The position numbers were made by a program, and so were the translations under genes. Below are positions 7,501 through 17,600 of a stretch of DNA of 36,839 nt, in pieces. The notes under the pieces were generated by a model. That model did not search any database and was not told the DNA's origin. It saw nothing but the letters and a program-made list of their open reading frames with translations. Position 1 is the first letter of the stretch; every line of letters begins with the position of its first letter. This DNA comes from Spirochaetia bacterium (GTDB lineage Bacteria > Spirochaetota > Spirochaetia > Treponematales > Treponemataceae), in assembly GCA_022768865.1 (NCBI GenBank), contig JALELH010000118.1, positions 1 through 36,839 of the forward strand, written 5' to 3'.

Positions 7501-8728
7501 GATTTAAAGACTTAACGCCTACTTCTGCACCGCGGGCTGCCTTCATTATTGCCTGTTCAAAAGTCTGGCCTATTGCCATTACTTCGCCGGTGGCCTTCAT
7601 CTGTGTTCCTAAGTCGCGCTTTGCATAGACAAACTTTTCAAAAGGGAACTTAGGCATTTTTACAACTACGTAGTCCAATACAGGTTCAAAACATGCAGCT
7701 GTTTTCTTTGTTACATAGTTTGGAATTTCATCAAGGGTGTAGCCGATGGCAATTAATGCTGCAACTTTAGCAATAGGATAGCCTGTTGCTTTAGAAGCAA
7801 GGGCAGACGAACGGCTTACACGAGGGTTAACTTCAATTACGGCATATTCAAAGGTGTCTGCATTCAATGCAAACTGACAGTTACAGCCGCCTTCCATGCC
7901 AAGTGAAGAAATGATGTTCAACGCTGCAGAACGGAGCATCTGGTATTCTTTGTCGCTTAAAGTCACTGTCGGAGCAATTACAATTGAATCCCCTGTGTGA
8001 ACTCCGACCGGATCAAAGTTTTCCATTGAACATACTGTAAGGACATTTCCTGCACTGTCGCGCATTACTTCAAATTCAATTTCCTTCCAGCCGCTTATAC
8101 ATTTTTCTACAAGAATCTGATGGATTGGTGAACGGTGAAGTCCGTTGTGGGCAATTTCATTCATTTCTTCATCGTTGTGAACAATACCGCCGCCTGTTCC
8201 GCCTAAAGTAAAGGCAGGCCTGATGATTGCAGGATAGCCGATTACGTTTTTTACAAAGTCGTAGGCATCTTCGTATGTTGTTACAACTTTAGAAGGGATG
8301 CAAGGTTCGCCGATGCTTTCCATTGTATCCTTAAACATCTGGCGGTCTTCTGCCTTGTCGATGGTTTCCGGCTTTGCACCAAGAAGACGCACGTTGTGCT
8401 TTTTTAAGAAACCTGATTTGGCAAGTTCCATGGAAAGGGTAAGGCCTGTCTGTCCGCCTAATGTTGAAAGAAGTGAATCCGGTTTTTCTTTTTCTATGAT
8501 TCTCTGAATTGTTTCCGGAATTAATGGTTCAATGTAAATCTGATCTGCCATGGAATGGTCAGTCATTAATGTTGCAGGGTTTGAGTTTACAAGAACAACT
8601 TCAAGTCCCTGTTCCTTTAAAGCCTTACAGGCCTGGCTGCCTGCGTAGTCAAATTCTGCAGCCTGTCCGATAATGATTGGTCCTGAACCAATTACCATTA
8701 CTTTATGTATATCTTTATTCAGTGGCAT
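4559..8728 (-). CDS. carB: Carbamoyl-phosphate synthase large subunit fused to a diaminopimelate epimerase-like domain (CarB-DapF)
   Basis: Residues 1-1093 are a full CarB. The N-terminal ATP-grasp half starts [20 protein letters not shown], the second half starts near residue 574 ([20 protein letters not shown]), and an MGS-like allosteric domain follows at about 945-1080. It uses ammonia channelled from CarA to make carbamoyl phosphate for arginine and pyrimidines. After about ten linker residues, residues 1094-1389 are DapF-like ([36 protein letters not shown]), the enzyme family of lysine/peptidoglycan synthesis; this part spans about 4559-5449. Its second catalytic Cys is present (Cys1332), but the first, normally in a CGNG motif, appears as Ala1165 in QMAGNAMRC. 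No separate start with a good RBS is visible at the junction. The start is supported by AGGAG; carA lies 24 nt upstream. Confidence 0.95.
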   Translation of the reverse strand: [1389 protein letters not shown]

Positions 8729-8752
8729 ATTATTCTCCTGTTAAACTCTTCT

Positions 8753-9970
8753 CTAGCGGCGGTTTTCGTTTATGAGCTTTACAAAATCATCAAAAAGGAA
8801 ACTTGTATCAAGAGGACCCGCACATGCTTCCGGATGGAACTGAACACTGAATGCAGGCGTACTAGTATATTTTACGCCTTCGCAGGTGTTATCGTTGGTG
8901 TTTATGAAACTAAGTTCTGCACCAGACGGCAAAGTGTCGTTCTTTACTGCATAGCCATGATTCTGTGTTGAAATGTAAACACGTCCTGTAGAAAGCTGCT
9001 TTACAGGCTGATTTGGTCCGCGGTGGCCGTACTTTAATTTTTCTGTATCTGCACCCATTGCAAGTGCCAGAAGCTGGTGGCCAAGACAAATGCCGAAAAT
9101 AGGAACTTTGGCATCTGCAAGCTTTTTTATTTCTGCAATGATTTCCACGTTTTCTTTTGGATCGCCAGGTCCGTTGCTCAGCATGATTCCGTCAGGATTT
9201 CTTTTTAGGATTTCTTCCGCAGTCATTCTGGCACTTACTGTTTCTACTTCAAGACCACGCTTCAGAAGTTCGCGGCGGATGTTTGCCTTTGCACCAAAAT
9301 CCCAGAGGACAACTTTTTTGCCCTTGCCGTTTTTCATTGCTTCTTTCTGGTCGTAGATTTTTGTGCCGTCACTTTTTACAGGAACAAACCTGTATTCTGC
9401 AGATTCCTTAAATACTGTTTCTGCATCTTCTTCTATTGCTTTTTCGCTGCCTGTTACTGATACAACTGCATTTTCTATTGTATAGGACTTGATTTTATCT
9501 AATAATGATGCCTTTGCTTTTTCGTCTTTAAGCTGAGCAAGGACTGCCTTTGCTTCTTCACTGCTGCCGCTTACAATCATGCCGTTCATAACGCCTGATT
9601 CACGCAGAACCTTTGTAAGTGCACGGGTATCAATGCCTGCAAGGCCGATTATATTCTGCTTTTTAAGCCAGTCTTCAAGTTTTCCGCCACATCTGAAGTT
9701 AGAAGGCTGCTGGCAAATATCACGGGCAATGTAACCGCGCACATGGCATCTGTCACTTTCAAAATCCTTTTCAATAACTCCATAGTTACCGATAAGAGGA
9801 AAAGTCTGCGTAACAATCTGACCGTAATAACTTGGATCTGTAAGAGTTTCAAGATAACCGTTCATTCCGGTTGTAAAAACTGTTTCACCTGTAATAACCC
9901 CTTCTGCACCAAAAGATGTTCCTTCAAAAACACGACCATTGGCTAGAATCAGATAAGCAGTATTTTTCAA
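8753..9970 (-). CDS. carA: Carbamoyl-phosphate synthase small (glutaminase) subunit
   Basis: Hydrolyses glutamine and passes ammonia to CarB. The N-terminal CPSase_sm domain (AYLILANGRVFEGTSFGAEG) is followed by a class I amidotransferase domain with the nucleophile Cys295 in FGICLGHQ and the His379/Glu381 pair in QFHPEA. At 405 residues it is somewhat longer than usual, with a charged insertion at about residues 180-215 between the two domains. The chosen start is a TTG at 9970 with a perfect GGAGG five bases upstream. A TTG at 9982 would place the SD inside the gene. It sits between purF (21 nt or more upstream) and carB in one transcription unit. Confidence 0.96.
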   Translation of the reverse strand: MKNTAYLILANGRVFEGTSFGAEGVITGETVFTTGMNGYLETLTDPSYYGQIVTQTFPLIGNYGVIEKDFESDRCHVRGYIARDICQQPSNFRCGGKLEDWLKKQNIIGLAGIDTRALTKVLRESGVMNGMIVSGSSEEAKAVLAQLKDEKAKASLLDKIKSYTIENAVVSVTGSEKAIEEDAETVFKESAEYRFVPVKSDGTKIYDQKEAMKNGKGKKVVLWDFGAKANIRRELLKRGLEVETVSARMTAEEILKRNPDGIMLSNGPGDPKENVEIIAEIKKLADAKVPIFGICLGHQLLALAMGADTEKLKYGHRGPNQPVKQLSTGRVYISTQNHGYAVKNDTLPSGAELSFINTNDNTCEGVKYTSTPAFSVQFHPEACAGPLDTSFLFDDFVKLINENRR

Positions 9971-10003
9971 TTTATCCTCCAAAAACTTTAAAAGTTTTAT
10001 ATT

Positions 10004-11368
10004 CTAATTATTATTCTCATTCATCCTTTTAAAACAAAAGTTGCATAGTCCTTCATCTGCACCAAGACTCATTGCTCCTTCAAGGCTAAGGTAAGCAAGG
10101 GAATCTGCACCGATGATTCTGGCAATTTCTTCAAGGCTGTTGTTGCAGGCAATAAGGTTCTTGCAGTCAGGAACATCTGTTCCGTAATAACATGGAGCAA
10201 CAAATGGCGGAGAAGAAATCCGCACATGAACTTCCGTTGCACCGGAATCCCGGACCAGCTGAACAATGTGGCCGCTTGTTGTTCCACGGACAATGGAATC
10301 TTCAATCAAAATTACACGCTTGCCTTTTACCGTTGAAGAAATCGGATTGAGCTTTATTTTAACTTTATTAGTTCTTTCTGTCTGCCCTGGGTTTATGAAA
10401 GTTCTTCCTATATATTTGTTTTTTACAAAACCAATGCCATAAGGAATTTTACTTTCTTCTGCATAGCCTAAGGCTGCATCAAGTCCGCTGTCTGGAACAC
10501 CGATTACAACGTCTGCTTCTACAGGATGTTCTTTTGCAAGAATGCGTCCTGCCTTTACGCGGGAATCGTGAACGCTTACACCGTCGATTATGGAATCAGG
10601 GCGTGCAAAATAAATGTATTCAAAAACACAAAGGGATTTTTTTTCCCTGTTGCAATGAGTTTTGTTTGATTTTATTCCTTCAGAACTGAAAGAAAGGATT
10701 TCACCAGGGGCAATGTCGCGGACAAATTCTGCACCTACAACATCAAGGGCACAGGTTTCAGAAGCAATTACATATTCACCGTCATCCAGTTTACCATAGC
10801 ACAAAGGCCTGTATCCTTTTGGATCACGGACTGCAACCATTTTTTCGCCGGACATTATTACTAAAGAATATGCACCTTCTATTTTTTCCATTGTGGAACT
10901 GATGGCACTTTCTATGTCATCACAGGTCAGGCGTTCCTTTGTAAGAAGGCATGCAATTGTTTCCGTATCGCTTGTAGAATGAAAGATTGATCCCTGAAGT
11001 TCCAGCTGCTGACGAAGCTTTCTTGAATTAGTCAAGTTTCCATTGTGGGCAACGGCAAGGTTTCCGTTTAAACGATGAACTTCTATAGGCTGAACATTGG
11101 CACGGATATTTGCACCGGTAGTTCCATAGCGGACATGGCCTAAAGCCATATTTCCTTCACCTAAAGCTGAAAGGCTTTCTTTTGTAAAAACATCAGAAAC
11201 AAGACCTAAATCCTTGCAGGAAGAAAATTCTCCGCCATTGTTTACGACAATACCGCAGGATTCCTGACCTCTGTGCTGAAGAGAATAAAGTCCGTGATAG
11301 ACTTTAGTTGCCAGATCAGATTTCTTTTCTGCCCAGATGCCGAATACACCACATTCTTCATGCAACAT
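10004..11368 (-). CDS. purF: Amidophosphoribosyltransferase (Fe-S type)
   Basis: First committed step of purine synthesis: PRPP plus glutamine gives phosphoribosylamine. The N-terminal Ntn glutaminase starts after a short propeptide (MLHEE), exposing Cys6 (CGVFGIW), then SLQHRGQES. The PRPP-binding loop is VILIEDSIVRGTT (352-364). Cys247, Cys393, Cys442 and Cys445 (LCNFC near the end) match the four ligands of the structural 4Fe-4S cluster in the Bacillus-type enzyme, which fits an anaerobe. The ATG directly follows the pyrG stop codon with GGAG upstream, so pyrG and purF are co-transcribed. Confidence 0.97.
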   Translation of the reverse strand: MLHEECGVFGIWAEKKSDLATKVYHGLYSLQHRGQESCGIVVNNGGEFSSCKDLGLVSDVFTKESLSALGEGNMALGHVRYGTTGANIRANVQPIEVHRLNGNLAVAHNGNLTNSRKLRQQLELQGSIFHSTSDTETIACLLTKERLTCDDIESAISSTMEKIEGAYSLVIMSGEKMVAVRDPKGYRPLCYGKLDDGEYVIASETCALDVVGAEFVRDIAPGEILSFSSEGIKSNKTHCNREKKSLCVFEYIYFARPDSIIDGVSVHDSRVKAGRILAKEHPVEADVVIGVPDSGLDAALGYAEESKIPYGIGFVKNKYIGRTFINPGQTERTNKVKIKLNPISSTVKGKRVILIEDSIVRGTTSGHIVQLVRDSGATEVHVRISSPPFVAPCYYGTDVPDCKNLIACNNSLEEIARIIGADSLAYLSLEGAMSLGADEGLCNFCFKRMNENNN

Positions 11369-12973
11369 TTATTTTGTCTCCAGGCTTGCTTTAATAAGAC
11401 CTGTAAATAGAGGATGAGGTCTGTTAGGCCGGCTCTTGAATTCAGGATGGAACTGAACACCAACATAGAACTTATTCTGCGGAATTTCTACAGTTTCTAC
11501 TATATAATCATCCGGACTTGTGCCACTTATTAAAAGGCCTGCTTTTTCAAGAACATCGCGGAATTCATTATTAAACTCGTAACGGTGGCGGTGTCTTTCA
11601 CTGATTTTTTCAGTTCCGTAGCATTCTGCCATTTTTGTTCCGGCCTTAATTTTGCACGGGTAAGCACCAAGACGCAAAGTTCCGCCTTTTGCAACCTTGT
11701 CGTTCTGGTCAGGAAGGAAGTCAATTACCTTATATTTATTTTCAGGATCAAATTCTCCGCTGTTTGCATTTTTTAAGCCTGCAACAAACCTTGCAAAACT
11801 TATTACGGCAACCTGCATTCCAAGACAAATACCAAGATAAGGCACATTGTTTTTGCGGCAGTAATTTGCAGTAAGAATCATTCCTTCTATTCCGCGTTCT
11901 CCAAAACCACCCGGAACAATTACGCCATCAACTTTTGAAAGGATGTTTACAACTGTAGAATCATTGATTGTTTCGCTATCTATCCATTTGATCTCAACTT
12001 CTGCACTTAAACCGTAACCTGCATGGCGAAGTGCTTCTGCAACGGAAAGATAGGCATCATGAAGCTGAACATATTTTCCAACAAGGCCGATGGTAACTTT
12101 TTTTGTAAGGCTGTGGATTTTATCAAGCATTTTATTCCAGTCTGAAAGATCTGCTTCAGGACTTGTAATTCCAAGGAGACGGCAGACGGTATCACTCATG
12201 TGCTGTTCCTTTAACATTACAGGAACTTCATACAGGCTTGGAAGCGTCAGGTTTTCTATTACGCAGTCTTCTGAAACATTGCAGAACATGGCAACCTTTT
12301 TAAAGATTGAAGGTTCAAGTTTTTCATCACAGCGGAGGACTATAATATCAGGTTTTATTCCCATTCCCTGAAGTTCTTTTACGCTGTGCTGAGTAGGCTT
12401 TGTTTTATGTTCATCAGAACCGCTTAAAAACGGAAGAAGGGTAACGTGAATGTAAATTGCATTTTCATGGCCAACTTCAAGTCCTACCTGACGAATTGCT
12501 TCAATAAACGGCTGGCTTTCAATGTCGCCTGTTGTTCCGCCGACTTCCGTAATTACAACATCTGCATCAGACTGCTTTCCTACATTGTAAATAAATTCTT
12601 TAATTTCATTTGTAATATGAGGAATTACCTGAACTGTTTCACCGAGATATTCTCCGCGGCGTTCCTTATTTAAAACATTCCAGTAAACTTTTCCGGATGT
12701 AAGGTTTGAATATTTGTTAAGGTCTTCATCAATAAAGCGTTCATAATGACCAAGATCAAGATCTGTTTCTGCACCGTCTTCAGTAACATATACTTCGCCA
12801 TGCTGATAAGGACTCATTGTTCCCGGGTCAACATTGATGTATGGATCCAGTTTCTGAGATGCAACTTTTAATCCTCTTGATTTTAAAAGACGTCCAAGAC
12901 TTGCAGCAGTAATTCCCTTTCCAAGACCAGAAACCACGCCTCCCGTAACGAAAATGTACTTTGTGTTTTTCAT
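11369..12973 (-). CDS. pyrG: CTP synthase
   Basis: Aminates UTP to CTP using glutamine. It has the N-terminal synthetase domain with P-loop-like [17 protein letters not shown] and a C-terminal class I amidotransferase with nucleophile Cys383 (YLGICLGMQ) and [11 protein letters not shown]. The 534-residue length is standard. The start at 12973 ([12 protein letters not shown]) is chosen because GAGG lies just upstream, the family begins there, and an upstream start would overlap the leader terminator U-run. First gene of the pyrG-purF-carA-carB unit. A promoter and a terminator precede it, so expression is likely attenuated. Confidence 0.97.
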   Translation of the reverse strand: MKNTKYIFVTGGVVSGLGKGITAASLGRLLKSRGLKVASQKLDPYINVDPGTMSPYQHGEVYVTEDGAETDLDLGHYERFIDEDLNKYSNLTSGKVYWNVLNKERRGEYLGETVQVIPHITNEIKEFIYNVGKQSDADVVITEVGGTTGDIESQPFIEAIRQVGLEVGHENAIYIHVTLLPFLSGSDEHKTKPTQHSVKELQGMGIKPDIIVLRCDEKLEPSIFKKVAMFCNVSEDCVIENLTLPSLYEVPVMLKEQHMSDTVCRLLGITSPEADLSDWNKMLDKIHSLTKKVTIGLVGKYVQLHDAYLSVAEALRHAGYGLSAEVEIKWIDSETINDSTVVNILSKVDGVIVPGGFGERGIEGMILTANYCRKNNVPYLGICLGMQVAVISFARFVAGLKNANSGEFDPENKYKVIDFLPDQNDKVAKGGTLRLGAYPCKIKAGTKMAECYGTEKISERHRHRYEFNNEFRDVLEKAGLLISGTSPDDYIVETVEIPQNKFYVGVQFHPEFKSRPNRPHPLFTGLIKASLETK

Positions 12974-12982
12974 AATATCCTC

Positions 12983-13040
12983 AAAAAAAAAGGCCGCAGA
13001 CAAAATCTCCTATGTCCTTAAAGAAACTTTGTTTGCGACC
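12983..13040 (-). terminator. Leader terminator (attenuator) upstream of pyrG
   Basis: In RNA, GGUCGCAAACAAA (13040-13028) pairs with UUUGUCUGCGGCC (13004-12992), with one mismatch and one wobble, followed by nine U (12991-12983). Only nine bases separate the U-run from the ATG. pyrG leader terminators that sense CTP are known in Gram-positive bacteria, but the G-run transcript start needed for that mechanism is not evident here. Confidence 0.87.
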
Positions 13041-13049
13041 TCATCGTCG
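13036..13049 (-). promoter_or_regulatory. Candidate antiterminator hexaloop hairpin upstream of pyrG
   Basis: CGAC[GAUGAG]GUCG has a 4-bp stem and a six-nt loop with G at position 4, but G, not A, at position 1. Its 3' arm overlaps the 5' arm of the pyrG leader terminator, as in the other leaders. This is the weakest case, because no first hairpin is seen and the promoter lies close by. Confidence 0.3.
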
Positions 13050-13062
13050 TTCACGGGACTGT

Positions 13063-13091
13063 ATATTATCACTTTCCGCCGATTTTTTGAA
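13063..13091 (-). promoter_or_regulatory. Putative sigma-70-type promoter of pyrG
   Basis: On the - strand a -35 TTCAAA (13091-13086) and a -10 TAATAT (13068-13063) are 17 bp apart. This places transcription start near 13056, upstream of the leader terminator. Inverted copies of ACTGTATA (around 13058-13065 and 13102-13110) flank this promoter. Confidence 0.5.
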
Positions 13092-13135
13092 CGGATTGAA
13101 GTATACAGTTCCGATTTTTACAACGACAAAATAAT

Positions 13136-14644
13136 CTACAGATTTGTATAGCCCATTAAATATCTGTCAATTTCCCTTGCGCATTCACGTCCTTCTGCAA
13201 TTGCCCATACAACAAGAGACTGACCGCGCCTCATGTCTCCGCAGGCAAAAACTTTATCTACGCTTGTTTTGTATTTGCCTTCTTCTGCAGCAACAGTTCC
13301 GCGCTGGGTCATTTCTGTTCCAAAAGCTTTTGGCGTGTATTCTTCTGCACCAAGGAATCCTGCTGCAACAAGAATCAAATCTGCCTTAAGTTCTTTTTCA
13401 GTTCCGTCTATCTGGCATAATTTTCTTACGCCGTCAACGTTTCTGAATTCAACCTGAACAGTCTTAATGCCTGTTACATGACCAGCCTTTGAATAAATTT
13501 CCTTTATTGTTGTTTTATAGACACGCGGGTCTTCACCCTGGGTTGCAATGACTTCCATCTGGCCGTAATCGGTTTTTAAAACCTTAGGCCACTGAGGCCA
13601 CGGGTTGTTTTCTGCACGCTGAACAGGAGGCTTCGGCATCATTTCCAGTGCCGTAATTTTTGCAGCACCAAGACGTGCACAGGTTCCGGTACAGTCATTG
13701 CCCGTATCACCGCCGCCAACGATTATTACGTTTTTACCACGTGGATCCATATCTCCTAAAGCAAAGGGCTTGCTTCCCTTTACAACTTCTTTTGTAACGG
13801 CTGTAAGGAAATCTACGGCAGGATAAATTCCTATGGAATCTTCACCTGCAACATTAAGCTTACGCGGCTTTTTTGCACCGCAGCATAATGCAACGGCATC
13901 AAATTCCTTTAGCAGCTCTTTTGAATCCTTATCTTTTCCGATGTTGACATTGCAGATAAATTCAACGCCTTCTGCCTTCATTAAATCAATGCGGCGGTCG
14001 ATTATCTTTTTGTCCAGCTTCATGTTTGGAATGCCATACATCAAAAGTCCGCCTGCATGATCTTCACGTTCAAAAACAGTTACATTATGACCTCTGCGAT
14101 TAAGCAAATCTGCAACAGCCAGTCCTGAAGGACCAGAACCGACTACTGCAATTTTTTTACCGCTTCTGACTTTTGGAATTTCAGGTTTCATGTAGCCCGA
14201 TTCAAAAGCCTTTTCAATAATGTAAAGTTCATTATCATGGATTGTTACAGGTTCCTTTATATCCTTTCCATTGCTGTAATCTTTTTCCATGCTGATGCAG
14301 TTGCAGGCTTTTTCGCAAAGTGCAGGACAAACACGTCCTGTAAATTCAGGAAAACTTGAAGTCTTTAAAAGCCTCCATGCAGCCATATCATACTGGCCTT
14401 TGTAAAGTGCATCGTTCCATTCCGGAATAAAGTTATGCAAAGGACACCCTGTAACCATGCCGGCAAGTTTAATTGCACTCTGACACATAGGCACGCCACA
14501 GTTCATGCAGCGGCTTGCCTGCTTACGTCTTTCTTCGTCATTTAATAAAACGTGCATTTCATTAAAGTTCTTAAGACGGTTTTTAGGTTCAATCCAGTCG
14601 TTTTCTATTCTTGTATATTTTATAAATCCGTTAGCCATTCCCAT
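13136..14644 (-). CDS. gltD: Glutamate synthase small subunit
   Basis: Carries electrons from NAD(P)H to GltB for glutamate synthesis. The N-terminal Cys-rich Fe-S region includes RCMNCGVPMC (Cys46, Cys49, Cys54), Cys67 and RVCPALCEKACNC (Cys106, Cys110, Cys114). It is followed by an FAD-binding GSGPSG motif near 170 and a second dinucleotide site, VIIVGGGDTGND, near 310. At 502 residues it is full length. The ATG at 14644 has GGGAG nine bases upstream; a second ATG two codons later is possible. It follows gltB by 32 nt and forms the gltBD operon. Confidence 0.97.
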   Translation of the reverse strand: MGMANGFIKYTRIENDWIEPKNRLKNFNEMHVLLNDEERRKQASRCMNCGVPMCQSAIKLAGMVTGCPLHNFIPEWNDALYKGQYDMAAWRLLKTSSFPEFTGRVCPALCEKACNCISMEKDYSNGKDIKEPVTIHDNELYIIEKAFESGYMKPEIPKVRSGKKIAVVGSGPSGLAVADLLNRRGHNVTVFEREDHAGGLLMYGIPNMKLDKKIIDRRIDLMKAEGVEFICNVNIGKDKDSKELLKEFDAVALCCGAKKPRKLNVAGEDSIGIYPAVDFLTAVTKEVVKGSKPFALGDMDPRGKNVIIVGGGDTGNDCTGTCARLGAAKITALEMMPKPPVQRAENNPWPQWPKVLKTDYGQMEVIATQGEDPRVYKTTIKEIYSKAGHVTGIKTVQVEFRNVDGVRKLCQIDGTEKELKADLILVAAGFLGAEEYTPKAFGTEMTQRGTVAAEEGKYKTSVDKVFACGDMRRGQSLVVWAIAEGRECAREIDRYLMGYTNL

Positions 14645-14676
14645 TTTCAGTTTCTCCCTTTTACCTGAATTCCTTT

Positions 14677-17600
14677 TTAAGCGGTAACCTTTTGAAAGGC
14701 TTCAAGTAAAGCATCATCATGATTCATTCCAGAAGCTTCTGCTACTGCAATTTCCTTAAGAACCTTAGCGTAATCATTAGGAATGATTTTCTTAAAGTAC
14801 TTAATGCTGTTGTTCCAGTCAGCAAGAATTTTCTTGCCTCTTTCACTTCCAGTTTCATCAATATGTTTCTGAATAAGGGACTTAACAATTTCAATATCGT
14901 GAACTTCTGAAAGTTCAGTCATTGTTACCAGGTCTCCGTTTAAGCGCTGATACAGATCATGATTTTCATCAAGAACATAAGCAATACCGCCTGACATACC
15001 TGCTGCAAGGTTGCGTCCTGTTGGGCCAAGAATCAAGGCTGTTCCGCCTGTCATGTATTCAAGACCGTGATCGCCGCAGCCTTCTACTACAACCGTAGCA
15101 CCGGAATTCCGGACACAGAATCTTTCACCGGCAATACCGTTAATAAAGGCCTTACCGCTTGTTGCACCAAAACAGCATACGTTACCAACGATAATATTTT
15201 CTTCTGCTTTGTATGCAGCATCACCAGGACACTTAACTACAATTTTTCCGCCGCTTAAGCCTTTTCCAAGACCATCGTTTGCATCTCCTGAAAGACGCAT
15301 TGTAAGTCCCTTTGGAATAAAGGCTCCAAAACTCTGTCCGCCGCCACCTGTTGCATTTACAACGAAGCTGTCTTCTTCAAGACTGTTGCCGAATTCCTTC
15401 TGTATTTCTGAACCGAGTATTGTTCCAACTGTTCTGTCTGTTGAACTTACCTTTACTTCAAAACTGCCTTTGCGGTTCTTCTTTACTTTTGAAAATTCCT
15501 TTAGGAGAATCTTTTCATCGATAGTTTTTTCAAGGCCAAAGTTAAACACATCAGCCGGAACAAAATGAGCAGCCAGGTCTCCGCCTGCAAGAATACGGCT
15601 CATGTCTACAAGGTTTGCCCTTTCAAAAGCACCCTTTTCTTTTATTCCAAGCATTTCTGTGTGACCGCACATTTCATCAACGCTATGGAATCCAAGCTTT
15701 GCCATAATTTCACGAAGTTCCTGTGCAATAAACTTCATGAAGTTTTCTACATATTCAGGCTTTCCTGTAAAACGCTTTCTGAGTTCACTGTTCTGTGTTG
15801 CAACGCCAAATGGACATGTATCAAGATTACAGACACGCATCATGGCACATCCCATAGTAATAAGAGGAGCAGTTGCAAAACCGAATTCTTCTGCACCAAG
15901 AAGACATGCAATTGCAACATCGCGGCCGCTCATAAGCTTACCGTCTGTTTCAATTACAACGCGGCTTCTAAGTCCGTTCTGAATAAGGGTCTGATGTGTT
16001 TCTGCAAGTCCAAGTTCCCAAGGCAAACCTGCATGATGAATTGAACTTAAAGGAGCAGCACCTGTTCCACCGTCATGACCAGAAATCAAAATAACCTGTG
16101 CACCTGCTTTAGCTACGCCTGCTGCAATGGTTCCGACTCCTGCTTCTGAAACAAGCTTTACGGAAATGCGTGCAGCACGGTTTGCATTTTTAAGGTCGTA
16201 AATAAGCTGTGCAAGATCTTCAATAGAATAAATATCGTGATGCGGTGGCGGTGAAATTAAACTTACACCAGGAGTTGCATAGCGTGTTTTGGCAATCCAT
16301 GGATAAACTTTTTTACCAGGAAGATGTCCGCCTTCTCCAGGCTTTGCTCCCTGTGCCATTTTAATCTGAATTTCCTTTGCACTTAAAAGATATTCTTCCG
16401 TAACGCCGAAACGTCCTGAAGCAACCTGCTTGATTGCAGAGTTTTTGTCTGTTCCAAGACGTTCAGGTCTTTCTCCGCCTTCGCCGGAATTTGATTTTCC
16501 ATGAAGATGATTCATTGCAAGAGCCATACATTCATGGGCTTCCTGAGAAATTGAACCATAAGACATGGCACCGGTTTTAAATCTGCGGACAATTTCTTCA
16601 ACGCTTTCAACATCATCAATAGGAATCTCTGCAGCATTTTCAAAATTGAATTTCAGCATTGCACGCGAAGTATGAGGATGTGCATTGTCATCTACAAGAG
16701 AAGTATATTCCTTGAACTTTTCGTAACTGCCTGTTCTTGTTGCTTCCTGAAGTGAAACAATGATTTCAGGAGAATACAAGTGATCTTCACAGGTCGGGCC
16801 ACGGCGGAACTTATGAACACCGACAGAGTCAAGGTGAGTATTTACTGTAAGTCCAAGAGGATCAAAGGCCTTGTTATGATGGAAGTTTACGTCTTCTGCA
16901 ATTTCCTTTAAGCCGATTCCACCGACACGTGAAACTGTATTGGTAAAATAAAGATCTATTACATCTTTTGCTATACCTACAGCTTCAAAAATCTGTGCAG
17001 ACTGATAAGACTGAATTGTGCTGATTCCCATCTTTGCAGCAATTTTTACGATGCCGTTTATAATACCCTTGTTGTAATCATCAATTGCAGTGTGATAATC
17101 CTTATCAAGAAGTTTCTGGTCAATAAGTTCTGCAATTGCTTCATGGGCAAGATATGGATTTATGGCCCGGGCACCATAGCCTAAAATCATTGCACTCTGA
17201 TGAACATTGCGGACTTCAGCAGATTCAAGAATAATAGAAATTGCCGTGCGTTTTCTTGTGCGGACAAGGTATTGTTCTACGGAACTTACGGCAAGCAAAG
17301 AAGGAATTGCAACATGGTTTGCATCAACGCCCCTGTCGCTTAAAACTATAATGTTGCTTCCGTTTCTGTACTCACGGTCAATGGTAACAAAAAGATTGTC
17401 CAGAGCTTCTTTAAGGGAAGTGTTTTTATAATACAAAAGTGAAACTACGGCTGTCTTAAGTCCAGGAAGATTTAATGCCTTAATTTTCATCATGTCTGTT
17501 CCAGTTAAAATCGGGTTATTGATTTCAAGAACAGTACAATTCTTTGGTTTTGGTTCAAGAAGGTTTCCGTCGCTGCCTACATAGACCGTTGTATCCGTAA

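Noticed and set aside
12983..13062. CTP-sensing reiterative-transcription attenuation of pyrG
   Set aside because: The predicted transcript start lacks the GGG run, and no leader segment matches the poly-G antiterminator pairing known in Bacillus. It is not excluded if the true start differs.
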